Shown here: positions 36,138-45,530 of the stretch, piece after piece
How positions within the stretch are numbered: the first letter of the stretch is position 1
Layout of the letters: each line of letters begins with the position of its first letter
Assembly: GCF_900168125.1 (NCBI RefSeq)
Contig: NZ_FUZF01000012.1
Span: 1-64,000 of the forward strand
DNA: 64,000 bases
Reading direction: 5' to 3'
From: Sphingobacterium nematocida
GTDB taxonomy: Bacteria; Bacteroidota; Bacteroidia; Sphingobacteriales; Sphingobacteriaceae
Notes under the pieces: model-generated
The model's input: only the letters and a program-made list of their open reading frames with translations
What the model was told of the DNA's origin: nothing
The model's database searches: none
Position numbers and translations under genes: made by a program

Positions 36138-36905
36138 TTAGTCGATCAGATCTAGCAGCACTGGGCAGTGATCTGAATGAACAGCATCACTCAAAATACT
36201 TGCACTCTTAATTCTATCTTTCAAGGCTACAGAAGCCATATTGTAATCAATCCGCCAACCGAGATTCTTACCTCTGGAACCAGCCCTATAACTCCACCAG
36301 GTGTAGTTATGCGGATCGGCATTCATATGTCGAAAGGTGTCGATAAAACCAGAATTGATAAAATTCTCCATCCACTCTCTCTCCTCTGGTAAAAAACCTG
36401 AGGTATTTGCATTCGATTTCGGATTATGAATATCAATCGCACGATGGCAAATATTAAAATCGCCACAAACCACAAGATTACTTTTTTCTTGAACCAATTT
36501 CCCTGCATAAGCCTGAAAATCGTCCAAAAACCGATACTTAAAAGTCTGTCTTACATCACCGGTTGTGCCCGAAGGAAAATAAGTACTCATCACAGACACA
36601 TTATCAAAATCAGCCCGGATTATCCTCCCTTCAAAATCATAATCTTCATGACCGCAACCATACTCTACATGATTAGGAGAGATCCTAGTCAATATAGCCG
36701 TACCACTGTATCCTTTCTTTTGAGCGGGATACCAATAATGCTCGTATCCCATCTGTTCGAGGAAAGCTATTTCCGGAACCTGATCCGGTGTAGCTTTAAT
36801 TTCCTGTAGACAGACGACATCTGGATTGACAGTATTAAGCCATCCGATCCAATCTTTTTTCAAGGCTGCCCTTAGCCCATTTACATTATATGTTACAATT
36901 TTCAT
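36138..36905 (-). CDS. xth: Exodeoxyribonuclease III
   Basis: About 255 residues from ATG 36905 (M-K-I-V-T-Y-N-V-N-G-L-R-A-A), three codons after the longest open start. It is an endonuclease/exonuclease/phosphatase-fold DNA repair enzyme acting at abasic sites and 3' ends. Key motifs: C-L-Q-E-I-K (metal-binding Glu), G-D-F-N-I-C-H, W-R-I-D-Y and the terminal S-D-H-C-P-V with catalytic His. Full length for the family. Confidence 0.95.
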   Translation of the reverse strand: MKIVTYNVNGLRAALKKDWIGWLNTVNPDVVCLQEIKATPDQVPEIAFLEQMGYEHYWYPAQKKGYSGTAILTRISPNHVEYGCGHEDYDFEGRIIRADFDNVSVMSTYFPSGTTGDVRQTFKYRFLDDFQAYAGKLVQEKSNLVVCGDFNICHRAIDIHNPKSNANTSGFLPEEREWMENFINSGFIDTFRHMNADPHNYTWWSYRAGSRGKNLGWRIDYNMASVALKDRIKSASILSDAVHSDHCPVLLDLID

Positions 36906-36944
36906 TCTTAACAAATTATTAGGTAGCCAAACAATGCTATCCTT

Positions 36945-37703
36945 CTACAGGTTGTATTTTTTTGATTTAAAGGCGTCAAAAAGTGTCGTAAAAAAACCTG
37001 TTTTTGGTTTAAGCCCCTGCAATTCGCGATCTTGATTAATAGCCTCTCTTCGAGTTAACAGACGTACAAACATTCGCTCATTTACTATAGGACGGTCGTG
37101 TTCATCTGTTTTCACGACAGCTATATTATCTACCGATTCTAACCCTTTTATCACTTGCCCGAATACGGTATAATTTCCATCCAAATGCGGCGTTCCTCCT
37201 ATACTTGTATACGCTTCTCTTTGCATAGCGGAGAGCTTGCCGCCATTCAGTTTAAATCGTTCTAACGAATCTAACCCCTCATTTGTAAAACGTCTCCCCT
37301 GTACAATATAAAATTGCGAGGCAGAAGATTGCTTTGCTGGGTTATTATCTCGTGCGGCTCCTAAAGCACCTTTCTTATGAATAAGGTTTGACTGTATCTC
37401 GGCAGGAATCTTATAATCAGGACCTCCATTACCGAGCACGGCCTTATCCGTTGCCTTTTTTGAATCTGGATCGCCACCCTGAATCATGAAATTTTTGATA
37501 ACACGATGAAAAAGTAATGAATCGTAATACCCTTCATTCACCAGCTTTTTAAAATTGTCTCGGTGTTTAGGCGTTTCATTGTAGAGCTGAATTAAGATAT
37601 TTCCTTTGTCCGTCTTAAAATCTACATAATAGTGTTGGGGTTTTTGCGCCCTCACGGCGACAAAGCATATTCCAATAAAAATAGAAAGTAAAAATCTCTT
37701 CAT
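36945..37703 (-). CDS. Cyclophilin-type peptidyl-prolyl isomerase, secreted
   Basis: A 252-residue protein with an N-terminal signal (cleavage after V-R-A-Q). The cyclophilin domain shows F-H-R-V-I-K-N-F-M-I-Q-G-G-D-P and the later F-G-Q-V-I-K-G-L. An insertion of about 40 residues between the two conserved halves, containing the R-F-T-N-E-G-L segment, is common in Bacteroidetes homologues. It probably assists periplasmic protein folding. It lies upstream of xth and downstream of a small conserved gene on the same strand. Confidence 0.9.
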   Translation of the reverse strand: MKRFLLSIFIGICFVAVRAQKPQHYYVDFKTDKGNILIQLYNETPKHRDNFKKLVNEGYYDSLLFHRVIKNFMIQGGDPDSKKATDKAVLGNGGPDYKIPAEIQSNLIHKKGALGAARDNNPAKQSSASQFYIVQGRRFTNEGLDSLERFKLNGGKLSAMQREAYTSIGGTPHLDGNYTVFGQVIKGLESVDNIAVVKTDEHDRPIVNERMFVRLLTRREAINQDRELQGLKPKTGFFTTLFDAFKSKKYNL

Positions 37704-37715
37704 ATAATAAATAAG

Positions 37716-38063
37716 TTATATCACTTCCAACTCCTGAAAGTAATCTATAATCAATGACTTCATAATCAACTCTTGCTCCAATAAGGTATAGTTAGGAATC
37801 GCTTTCACTAATTTCCAATGCGGCCAGCCCTGTTCATCCAAGCCTTCAAGCTCATAAAACCCCATAGCACTGAAGAGTCTACACGTAGCAATATGCATCA
37901 ATTCTTCTTTTTCCCTTTTTGAAAATTGCTTCGCTCCTTGTCCGAGTTCCTGTACTCCGATCAAAAACAAAATAACTTTTATATCGGGCAAATCCATATC
38001 AAAATTTTGAGCGATTACCTCTCTAAGTGTTTGCCACTTTTTATTTACTTCTGTTGCTTTCAT
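37716..38063 (-). CDS. Conserved small protein, function unknown
   Basis: A 115-residue cytosolic protein, mostly helical, with no signal or membrane segment. Notable features are L-F-L-I-G-V-Q-E-L-G-Q-G near residue 32-43, a charged helix R-E-K-E-E-L-M-H-I-A, and G-W-P-H-W-K-L near 80. The composition and position before the cyclophilin gene (12 nt away) look like a real conserved gene, but I cannot attach a family name. Confidence 0.7.
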   Translation of the reverse strand: MKATEVNKKWQTLREVIAQNFDMDLPDIKVILFLIGVQELGQGAKQFSKREKEELMHIATCRLFSAMGFYELEGLDEQGWPHWKLVKAIPNYTLLEQELIMKSLIIDYFQELEVI

Positions 38064-38119
38064 GTTAATTTAAAAGTCAAAAGTAACGAATTCACAAGTA
38101 AGATTTGTCATGAGATTCT

Positions 38120-38554
38120 TTAAGATAATGCTAATACCAGATCTTCGCACCTGTTTGCTACCATTTTATACACTGGTTCAAACAACTCGTCGTCATAATA
38201 AGGGTCTGGTACAATATCATCGTCCAAAAATAATCGAACCCGATCCCTTTGCTCACTACTTTGCACCAACGAAATTACATCCTTATAATTCTGTCTGTCC
38301 ATCACAAGAATCAAATCATACTCATCCAACATATGTACAGTAAAATGCTGCGCCCGCTGCGTAGAAATATCTACACCGTACTTTTTCGCAACAGCTATGG
38401 ATCGCCAATCCGGAGCTTGTCCGACATGCCAGTCTCCTGTACCGGCAGAATCAACCTTCCAGTCCAGCTCCTTTTGTACAGCCAAATGTTGTAAAATGCC
38501 ATGTGCTAATGGTGATCGACAAATATTCCCTAAACAAACCATTAAAATCTTCAT
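38120..38554 (-). CDS. Low-molecular-weight protein tyrosine phosphatase
   Basis: A 144-residue cytosolic phosphatase. The P-loop is at the extreme N-terminus: Cys7 and Arg13 in C-L-G-N-I-C-R-S-P. The general-acid aspartate is in V-P-D-P-Y-Y. Length is typical. Family members dephosphorylate tyrosine-phosphorylated proteins, often linked with exopolysaccharide kinases, but none is adjacent here. Confidence 0.93.
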   Translation of the reverse strand: MKILMVCLGNICRSPLAHGILQHLAVQKELDWKVDSAGTGDWHVGQAPDWRSIAVAKKYGVDISTQRAQHFTVHMLDEYDLILVMDRQNYKDVISLVQSSEQRDRVRLFLDDDIVPDPYYDDELFEPVYKMVANRCEDLVLALS

Positions 38555-38611
38555 ATTCCAAAAATACAGGTTAATGATCGCTAAAAGCGCTTTATTTACT
38601 TATAAACACAA

Positions 38612-38643
38612 AAAATATGGCTTTCTTTCGAAAGCCATATTTT
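38612..38643 (-). terminator. Terminator after the HtrA protease gene
   Basis: A 14-bp perfect stem (38612-38625 with 38630-38643) with a TTTC loop lies 28 nt downstream of the minus-strand protease gene. The AAAATA/TATTTT ends supply the T-run. Confidence 0.8.
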
Positions 38644-38670
38644 AACGTTATATACTAACTATTCTACAGT

Positions 38671-40227
38671 TTAATACTCAATAGGTACGTTTAGCTCAAC
38701 CGTACTTCCTCGTTGTGGAACTCCTTTTATACGTACAATATTACGTTTCGTCGAAGCCAATGCTGATTCAACATCATCAACGTTGTTCACTGCTTTTCCA
38801 TTCACTTCGGTGATCACTAATCCTCGTTCAACCCCGAAATATTCAAATACGCCACCACGGTGCACCTGAGTCACCACCACACCAGAACTAATACCTAATT
38901 CCTTCTTGCGTGCATCGGTTGCAGGAATAAAACTCGCGCCCAATTTATTGAAGATTTGCGTAGCGCTAGCGTTTGAACCTTCGTCATTTGCGGCCGCCTT
39001 ATTCACTTCTTCACCTTTAAGGGTAACCATGACATCTTGCTCTTTACCATTTCGTTTGTAGGTAAGTTTCACCTTATCTCCAGGACGTAATCTTGCTACA
39101 CGCTCCTGTAAATCAGGCGAGCTATAGATAACTTTGCCGTCAACTTTGGTAATAATATCTCCTTTTTTAATACCTGCTCCTTCTGCTCCACCACCTTTCA
39201 CAACATCCGAAACATACAGACCATTAATATCTGTAATTCCAAACTCTTTTCTTACATTGTCATTAAGTTCAGTAAAGCTTACACCAACAAATCCACGTTT
39301 CACACTACCAAACTCTTTAAAATCATCTAAAACTTTCTTAGCAAGACTAATCGGAATAGCAAAACCATATCCCGCATAGGTACCAGTAGGTGAAGCAATA
39401 GCAGAATTAATACCAATTAACTCACCGCGCGCATTGACCAACGCACCACCACTATTTCCTTTATTGATTACCGCGTCGGTTTGAATGAAAGACTCAATAG
39501 CCGTACTCACCATCTGTTCAGGCTGCCCTTCTTGTCCAAACCCTCGTTGTTGTGAAGGCTCATCCAAGATACCAATACGGCGTCCCTTAGCACTTACTAT
39601 ACCAGCAGTCACTGTCGATTGCAACCCCAATGGGTAACCAACAGCCAATACCCATTCTCCAACTTGCACATCATCTGAGTTACCCAACTTAACCATTGGA
39701 AGATTCGTTGCGTTTACCTTTATCAACGCCAAATCAAAATTAGGATCACGACCAATTACTTTAGCCTCAAAGCTACGATTGTCTGTAAGTTGTACTTCAA
39801 TCTTATCTGCGTCCTCAACAACGTGGTTATTCGTTACGATATAACCATCAGGTGATATGATTACGCCTGAGCCAGATGCCTGAGCCTGTCTAGGCTGAGC
39901 TTGACCACGACGCTGTTGCGGCATGCCAAAAAACTCTTCAAACATATCAAATGGCGAACCTGAACCTCCTCCCCGTTGACCTCCACGTGTTGTAACAGTA
40001 ACTTTTATGTGCACCACACCAGGTGAAACTGCTGCCGCTGCTTGGGTAAAATCCGGATTACCTGTAGATGAAATAGCTGTACCTGTAGGGTTACTAGCAT
40101 AATAAACCTTTTGCTTTTCTTCAAAAGTCATATTATCCAATTGCTTGTTCTCAAAAAACTTGTATCCCCCGACAGCAATTGCCCCTCCTAGGACAGCTGC
40201 TAATAAACTAACTCCTATTTTTTTCAT
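38671..40227 (-). CDS. Do/HtrA-family periplasmic serine protease
   Basis: A 518-residue protease-chaperone with an N-terminal membrane or signal segment (about 5-20). The trypsin-like domain has the triad His135 (T-N-N-H-V-V), Asp165 (N-F-D-L-A-L) and Ser259 (G-N-S-G-G-A-L). Two PDZ domains follow (about 310-400 and 420-510). A Gly/Gln/Arg-rich linker at about 80-118 precedes the protease domain. It degrades or refolds damaged envelope proteins. Its promoter faces dapF. Confidence 0.95.
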   Translation of the reverse strand: MKKIGVSLLAAVLGGAIAVGGYKFFENKQLDNMTFEEKQKVYYASNPTGTAISSTGNPDFTQAAAAVSPGVVHIKVTVTTRGGQRGGGSGSPFDMFEEFFGMPQQRRGQAQPRQAQASGSGVIISPDGYIVTNNHVVEDADKIEVQLTDNRSFEAKVIGRDPNFDLALIKVNATNLPMVKLGNSDDVQVGEWVLAVGYPLGLQSTVTAGIVSAKGRRIGILDEPSQQRGFGQEGQPEQMVSTAIESFIQTDAVINKGNSGGALVNARGELIGINSAIASPTGTYAGYGFAIPISLAKKVLDDFKEFGSVKRGFVGVSFTELNDNVRKEFGITDINGLYVSDVVKGGGAEGAGIKKGDIITKVDGKVIYSSPDLQERVARLRPGDKVKLTYKRNGKEQDVMVTLKGEEVNKAAANDEGSNASATQIFNKLGASFIPATDARKKELGISSGVVVTQVHRGGVFEYFGVERGLVITEVNGKAVNNVDDVESALASTKRNIVRIKGVPQRGSTVELNVPIEY

Positions 40228-40285
40228 ATTACTTTGCTGTTTAATTTTCTAACTTTGTTCTTCAATAAATACAATTTGTGTTAGT

Positions 40286-40317
40286 CAAATGTAGTACCAT
40301 CACGTTGTCTAGCCCAA
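40286..40317 (-). promoter_or_regulatory. Putative promoter of the HtrA gene
   Basis: On the minus strand, TTG (40315-40317) and TACATTTG (40286-40293) are separated by 21 nt, a good match to the Bacteroidetes promoter pattern. The ATG at 40227 lies about 58 nt downstream of the -7 element. Confidence 0.6.
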
Positions 40318-40365
40318 CTTTTGTCAGTTAAATTTTGTTAATAAACAGTGATTTTTCAGGTTTTT

Positions 40366-40383
40366 AACATGTTTTAACATGTT
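40366..40383. repeat. Two AACATGTT palindromes one helical turn apart
   Basis: AACATGTT occurs at 40366-40373 and again at 40376-40383, with start points exactly 10 bp apart and inside a duplicated TTTTAACATG. It lies in the divergent htrA/dapF interval, next to the dapF -33 region. It could be an operator or simple slippage. Confidence 0.4.
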
Positions 40384-40415
40384 GACTCACAATTGTAACA
40401 AGAATATTAAATTTG
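40382..40415 (+). promoter_or_regulatory. dapF: Putative promoter of dapF
   Basis: TTG at 40382-40384 and TAAATTTG at 40408-40415 are spaced by 23 nt. The -7 element ends 19 nt before the dapF ATG at 40435. The TTG overlaps the second AACATGTT palindrome. Confidence 0.5.
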
Positions 40416-40434
40416 ACGCATATTTTCAAGCTTT

Positions 40435-41226
40435 ATGAACCAAAAAATAAAATTTTATAAGTATCAAGGAGCAGGCAATGATTTCATACTTATCGATAAT
40501 AGAAATGGCCTTTTTGATAGCGCCAATGAAACATTGATAAAACACCTGTGCGATCGAAGATTCGGTATTGGTGCCGATGGCCTAATGCTTCTTCAAGATA
40601 ACAAAAATTTTGATTTCCAAATGGTTTATTTTAATGCAGATGGACGTGAAGGCAGTATGTGTGGTAATGGGGGACGTTGTATCGTTGCCTTTGCACGCGA
40701 TCTAGGAATTATAAACCAAAAAACTGCCTTTTTGGCAGTCGACGGAGAACACCACGCCGCTATAGATAACAATCAGGTTGACCTAGGAATGATAGATGTC
40801 CATCAAATTAAAAAAGATGGTGAGGCCTTTGTTCTACATACAGGTTCACCACACTATGTCATGACAATAGACAACCTAGCCGAACTAGACGTCTACCAAA
40901 AGGGATACGCAATACGCAATAACGACATCTATCGACAGGACGGGATCAACGTCAATTTTATAGAAAAAGAAGGAGAAGGATACTTCCTGCGCACATTCGA
41001 ACGAGGTGTAGAAGACGAAACCTACGCCTGTGGTACAGGAGCAACAGCTGCAGCTATGGCAGTAGCTTTTAAAGAGGATTTAGAAGGAGACCTTGAAATC
41101 CCCATTCGCGTTTTGGGTGGACAGCTCTATATTGCTTTTCACAAAGAAGGAGCAAATTTCACAAACGTAATGCTTAAAGGCCCAGCAACTTTTGTCTACG
41201 AGGGGACAATCTCTCCTAACCTATAG
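40435..41226 (+). CDS. dapF: Diaminopimelate epimerase
   Basis: This 263-residue enzyme interconverts LL- and meso-diaminopimelate for lysine and peptidoglycan synthesis. The two catalytic cysteines are in M-C-G-N-G-G-R-C and Y-A-C-G-T-G-A-T-A. The N-terminal Y-Q-G-A-G-N-D-F and R-F-G-I-G-A-D-G motifs are present. Full length and apparently monocistronic, with a T-rich stretch after the stop. Confidence 0.96.
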   Translation: MNQKIKFYKYQGAGNDFILIDNRNGLFDSANETLIKHLCDRRFGIGADGLMLLQDNKNFDFQMVYFNADGREGSMCGNGGRCIVAFARDLGIINQKTAFLAVDGEHHAAIDNNQVDLGMIDVHQIKKDGEAFVLHTGSPHYVMTIDNLAELDVYQKGYAIRNNDIYRQDGINVNFIEKEGEGYFLRTFERGVEDETYACGTGATAAAMAVAFKEDLEGDLEIPIRVLGGQLYIAFHKEGANFTNVMLKGPATFVYEGTISPNL

Positions 41227-41307
41227 TCAAGACTTTTTAGCTTTTTATTTTTACTTTATCGTTATTCAGGTTATATTAGATGCCTCTTTAAGGAAGTATT
41301 AATCGAA

Positions 41308-44190
41308 ATGCAGCAAGTAGACAAATCCATTCGTTACCAATTAGTTTATTCAATAGGTGAACATCCATATTTGGGCTACCTGCTAGAACCGCATATTGTA
41401 CAGCTCAATACCAATGGTAGTCTGTCCCTATCCTCTAAGAGAGTCTTTTCCAATACTGTTGAAGAGTACGCTTCGTTTTTAGATGAGGAAGACTATAAGA
41501 TAATCAAACTATTGGATGAGATTGAACAGACCCACATCATCAAAAAGTATCACAAAAAGGCTATTCGTCCTGCAGACTATTTCCTGAATGTATTCGATCA
41601 GAAAATATACGATTACATACGTCCCAAATTAGAACTGAAACTACTCAAAGCCCTAGAGTTAATCGGCCATAAACCCTTATTTCTGATGAGTAAGAAAGAT
41701 GGTTATCCCGCCGACCAAAAGATACAGATAGCCGAATACCCTGCGTCAATTCTTTTTCACTTTAGGCGCAACGAAGAAGAAACGCGTTATTTCCCTACAC
41801 TAAAATATGATGGACACCGCTTGGAGTTCATGTATAAAAACGCGGAAGTTATTATTAATGCACAGGCATGGTTACTTCTAGAAAATAAACTTTATCATTT
41901 TGATCAGCAGCTTGAAGGAAAGAAACTAAGCCCATTTTTAAATAAGCGCTATATAACAGTAACTCGATCAACCGAAAAAAAGTACTTTGAAACATTTGTT
42001 TCCACCCTGATTGAAAAAAACCATGTGTATGCAGAAGGTTTTGAGATCAAGACAATCAAAGAAGATGCTATCCCTATATTGACATTAAATTATATTCTAG
42101 AAGGCCAGTCTCATGTACAATTGTCCTTTAAGTATGGTACTTACAACTTCTCTTCTGGAGGTGACCATAAAGTATCCGTACGTTTACATTATAATAGTGA
42201 AAAAGATTGGTACACCTTCACTCGTATCCGAAGATCATCTATTTGGGAAGAAAAACAACATCAATACCTCGAAAATTTAGGATTAAAGCGACAAGACGCT
42301 TTATTTGGCAGCTATATCCCAAATTCCGAAAGCATCTTCAGTATTTTTGACTGGCTCAATATGCACCAAGAGGAGCTTCTAAAAGAAGGCTTTCAAATAA
42401 AACAGGAGACTGGAGATAAGCAGATATTTATCGGTAAAACATCACTAGATATCGAAGTTGTAGAGGATAATGATTGGTTTGATGTACGTGCCTTTGCAAA
42501 TTTTGGTCCCTACAAAATCCCATTCGTTCAATTACGTGATCATATCCTCAACCGTATTCAGGAGTTCGTACTCCCTAATGGTGAGATAGCAATCATTCCT
42601 GAAGAATGGTTTGCACAATACGAGCACCTGTTTCAGTTTGCAATAAAAAAAGATAGTCTACAACTTAACAAGACTCACATAGGTATACTCCATGAAATTT
42701 CAGAACATACCGCGTTAAGCATGAGTCGTAAGTTGCAAAATTTAAGCAACTTCGAAGAGATACAACAAACCTCTCAACCTGAGGGTTTCAACGGACAGTT
42801 ACGTCCCTATCAACAGGCAGGCTATAATTGGTTTCATTTTTTACAACAGTATAAATTTGGAGGAGTCCTTGCTGATGACATGGGATTGGGAAAGACCGTA
42901 CAAACATTAGCGTTGTTGCAAAAACAAAAAGAAGAACTCAAAGATACCGATCACGCAAAAACAACACTACTGATTTTGCCCACCTCCTTGGTGTACAATT
43001 GGCAGAAAGAAGCCGACAACTTTGCTCCCAAATTAAGAATACTCTTGCATACAGGAACAAATAGATTTAAGGACCCTTTTGCCTTCACACATTTCGATTT
43101 AGTCATCACTACTTATGGTATAGTCCGTAGCGACGAAGCAATGCTTAGCAAGTGCTTTTTCAACTACATTATTTTGGATGAGAGTCAAAATATAAAGAAT
43201 CCGACTTCTAAATCTTTCAAAGCGATTAAACTCCTTAAAAGCCGACACAAGTTAGCGTTAAGTGGTACACCTATAGAAAATTCGGTATCCGATATTTGGT
43301 CTCAAATGCACTTTACAAATCCAGGATTACTAGGAAGCTACGCCTTCTTTCAAAAGGAATTTGTAACACCTATCGAAAAGAAAAAAGATGAAGCCGCAGC
43401 AAAAAAACTACAGGCGATCATAAAGCCTTTTGTACTAAGACGAACCAAAAATCAGGTGGCTACAGAACTACCTCCAAAAACGGAACAAATCATCTATTGT
43501 GAGATGTCAGAAGGGCAATCGGAGCTTTACGAGACTACAAAGTCCGAATATCGAAATGCAATATTGGACAGTACTATGCAGCAACAGCGTAAAGGTTCGC
43601 AGATTGCACTGCTTCAAGGTTTAACAAAACTAAGACAGTTGGCCAACCATCCCAAAATGGTAGAAGATAACTATACGCTCGGCTCCGGTAAATTTGATGC
43701 CGTACTTGAGATGCTGGAAGCCATATCTTCCGAAGGAAACAAAGTATTGATTTTTTCTCAATTTGTTAAGCACCTGGAACTCTTTAAGACACATTTCCAA
43801 CAGCAAAACATCCCTTTTGCTTATTTAGATGGCACTACAAAAAACCGAGCGCAAGCTGTACAGGAGTTTAAAAATGAGGACAGTATAAAAATATTCCTTA
43901 TATCAATCAAAGCTGGAGGAGTAGGTCTTAATCTTACCGAGGCCGATTATGTATTCATCCTCGATCCTTGGTGGAACCCGGCAGTAGAACAACAAGCGAT
44001 TGATAGAAGCCATCGCATCGGGCAGACCCGCAACGTATTCATTTATAAATTTATTAGTAAGGACACTGTAGAAGAAAAAATAGTGGCTATGCAGAACCGC
44101 AAAAAATCCATAGCTACCTCCTTAGTAACTACCGAAGAAAGTTTTGTAAAATCGCTTTCCCAAGACGATTTAAAAGAGCTATTAAGGTAA
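41308..44190 (+). CDS. SNF2-family DEAD/DEAH-like helicase
   Basis: A 960-residue protein. The N-terminal 480 residues are a poorly conserved Bacteroidetes-type region of unknown role. The C-terminal SNF2 ATPase has Walker A in D-D-M-G-L-G-K-T, a Walker B box reading D-E-S-Q-N-I-K-N (Ser where Ala is usual), S-G-T-P-I-E-N, and the helicase C-terminal half with S-Q-F-V-K-H, G-G-V-G-L-N-L and R-S-H-R-I-G-Q. Such enzymes remodel protein-DNA complexes or translocate on DNA. It is monocistronic and converges with the ligase gene of the pigment cluster. Confidence 0.93.
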   Translation: MQQVDKSIRYQLVYSIGEHPYLGYLLEPHIVQLNTNGSLSLSSKRVFSNTVEEYASFLDEEDYKIIKLLDEIEQTHIIKKYHKKAIRPADYFLNVFDQKIYDYIRPKLELKLLKALELIGHKPLFLMSKKDGYPADQKIQIAEYPASILFHFRRNEEETRYFPTLKYDGHRLEFMYKNAEVIINAQAWLLLENKLYHFDQQLEGKKLSPFLNKRYITVTRSTEKKYFETFVSTLIEKNHVYAEGFEIKTIKEDAIPILTLNYILEGQSHVQLSFKYGTYNFSSGGDHKVSVRLHYNSEKDWYTFTRIRRSSIWEEKQHQYLENLGLKRQDALFGSYIPNSESIFSIFDWLNMHQEELLKEGFQIKQETGDKQIFIGKTSLDIEVVEDNDWFDVRAFANFGPYKIPFVQLRDHILNRIQEFVLPNGEIAIIPEEWFAQYEHLFQFAIKKDSLQLNKTHIGILHEISEHTALSMSRKLQNLSNFEEIQQTSQPEGFNGQLRPYQQAGYNWFHFLQQYKFGGVLADDMGLGKTVQTLALLQKQKEELKDTDHAKTTLLILPTSLVYNWQKEADNFAPKLRILLHTGTNRFKDPFAFTHFDLVITTYGIVRSDEAMLSKCFFNYIILDESQNIKNPTSKSFKAIKLLKSRHKLALSGTPIENSVSDIWSQMHFTNPGLLGSYAFFQKEFVTPIEKKKDEAAAKKLQAIIKPFVLRRTKNQVATELPPKTEQIIYCEMSEGQSELYETTKSEYRNAILDSTMQQQRKGSQIALLQGLTKLRQLANHPKMVEDNYTLGSGKFDAVLEMLEAISSEGNKVLIFSQFVKHLELFKTHFQQQNIPFAYLDGTTKNRAQAVQEFKNEDSIKIFLISIKAGGVGLNLTEADYVFILDPWWNPAVEQQAIDRSHRIGQTRNVFIYKFISKDTVEEKIVAMQNRKKSIATSLVTTEESFVKSLSQDDLKELLR

Positions 44191-44192
44191 TG

Positions 44193-44234
44193 AGCATTAA
44201 GCTGTAGGCATATAGCTAATGCCTATAGCCTATT
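44193..44234. repeat. Degenerate 7-bp periodic tract between convergent genes
   Basis: Six consecutive heptamers fit the pattern R-G/C-C-N-N-N-N: C is at 44195, 44202, 44209, 44216, 44223 and 44230 without a phase break, and G or C precedes each. Within it TAGGCAT (44205-44211) can pair with ATGCCTA (44219-44225). It lies between the helicase and ligase genes and overlaps the ligase stop codon, so it may serve as a weak terminator. Confidence 0.45.
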
Positions 44235-45530
44235 ATCAACAAAAGTAATTGGTTTACGACTTAACGGATTGAAAACTGATTGTTGCAAGGCCTCAAACTG
44301 ACACAATTCAATCTTTGGTGCTACCCGGAGTTTTGCCCGAAAATGGTCCTTAATCTCATTGATAAACTCTTCCGACTCATTCGCAGATACTAAACGGATA
44401 ATAATTTCATCTGTCCCTATTTCATTATGGAACAATTCAATCTGGTGTAATACTACTTCGGGAAAACCAGCCAGCAAATCATGCATAGCAGGAGGATATA
44501 AAGTTGTACCTTTATACTTAACCATATGCTGCTTTCTTCCCTCGACGGGACCTATTCTATAAGTGTATCGACCACAAGCGCAGGCCTCCACGTGTTTTCT
44601 TACGATATCACCCGTTTTAAAACGTAATAAAGGAAGCCCTTCCACTCCCAAAGTAGTAACCACCAACTCTCCACTCTCACCATCAGGAACCCAACATCCC
44701 TGCTCATCCAATATTTCTGTAATGATAAGATCGGGTTGCACGTGTCCGCCCACAAAATGACCACACTCTGTAAATGCTGCCCCCATCTCCGTCGATGCGT
44801 AAGTCGAATGCAGCTTGATATTCCATTTGCTGATAATACGATCTGTAAGAATGGTATTATTTAAGTCCTTGTCACGCAATGCCTCCCCAATACAAATCAC
44901 GGCTTTGACACTACAAGAGTTATAATCAATATTATGTTGCTCGGCAAATTCTATCAATTTCAATAAAAAAGAAGGAACAGCTATTAGGTAAGTCGGTTTA
45001 TATTTCAGTATGGAGTCCCATTGCATTTGAGGAATTCCGGATCCTACACGTATAACACCTGCCCCCAACTTCCTCAGCCCAAGAAAATATGCAAGTCCAG
45101 CCATAAATCGGCGGTCAATAGTCGTCATCAATTGTACCCTATCTCCTGATTTTACACCTACCGTCTCAAACGACCGCATCTCATTTGCAGCCAACCGATC
45201 TAAATCTCTATCCGTAAGTCCAAAGGTAACAGGGGTACCCAATGTGCCTGAAGTGGTACAATAATCTATAATCTCCTCTTGTGATACACATAGAAAATCG
45301 TCATTATACAGTTGCAAATCGTCTTTACACGTCGTTGGTAACTTCAGCAGATCTGATAACTTCTTAATCTGAGACACATCAATTCCATGCTCAACAAAAA
45401 GGCGCTGATAAAAAGGAGATCTACATGCCAGATAGCTCAACTGTTCCCGCAACAACCCCTCTTGAAACTCTTCAATTGCCGCTATCGAAGTATATGCTAT
45501 TTCTTTTGCTTTCTGTTCGACTTCTCCCAT
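44223..45530 (-). CDS. AMP-dependent (phenylacetate-CoA ligase-like) acid ligase
   Basis: A 435-residue adenylate-forming enzyme of the PaaK-like group. The ATP-binding loop is T-T-S-G-T-L-G-T-P-V, followed by Y-A-S-T-E-M-G-A and a C-terminal lobe with K-T-G-D-I-V and a C-A-C-G cysteine pair. Within an aryl-polyene/flexirubin-type cluster the expected role is activation of an aromatic acid starter (cinnamic- or coumaric-type) for loading onto CoA or ACP. This is inferred from context. It overlaps the upstream C45 gene by 34 nt and is last in the run. Confidence 0.85.
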   Translation of the reverse strand: MGEVEQKAKEIAYTSIAAIEEFQEGLLREQLSYLACRSPFYQRLFVEHGIDVSQIKKLSDLLKLPTTCKDDLQLYNDDFLCVSQEEIIDYCTTSGTLGTPVTFGLTDRDLDRLAANEMRSFETVGVKSGDRVQLMTTIDRRFMAGLAYFLGLRKLGAGVIRVGSGIPQMQWDSILKYKPTYLIAVPSFLLKLIEFAEQHNIDYNSCSVKAVICIGEALRDKDLNNTILTDRIISKWNIKLHSTYASTEMGAAFTECGHFVGGHVQPDLIITEILDEQGCWVPDGESGELVVTTLGVEGLPLLRFKTGDIVRKHVEACACGRYTYRIGPVEGRKQHMVKYKGTTLYPPAMHDLLAGFPEVVLHQIELFHNEIGTDEIIIRLVSANESEEFINEIKDHFRAKLRVAPKIELCQFEALQQSVFNPLSRKPITFVDNRL

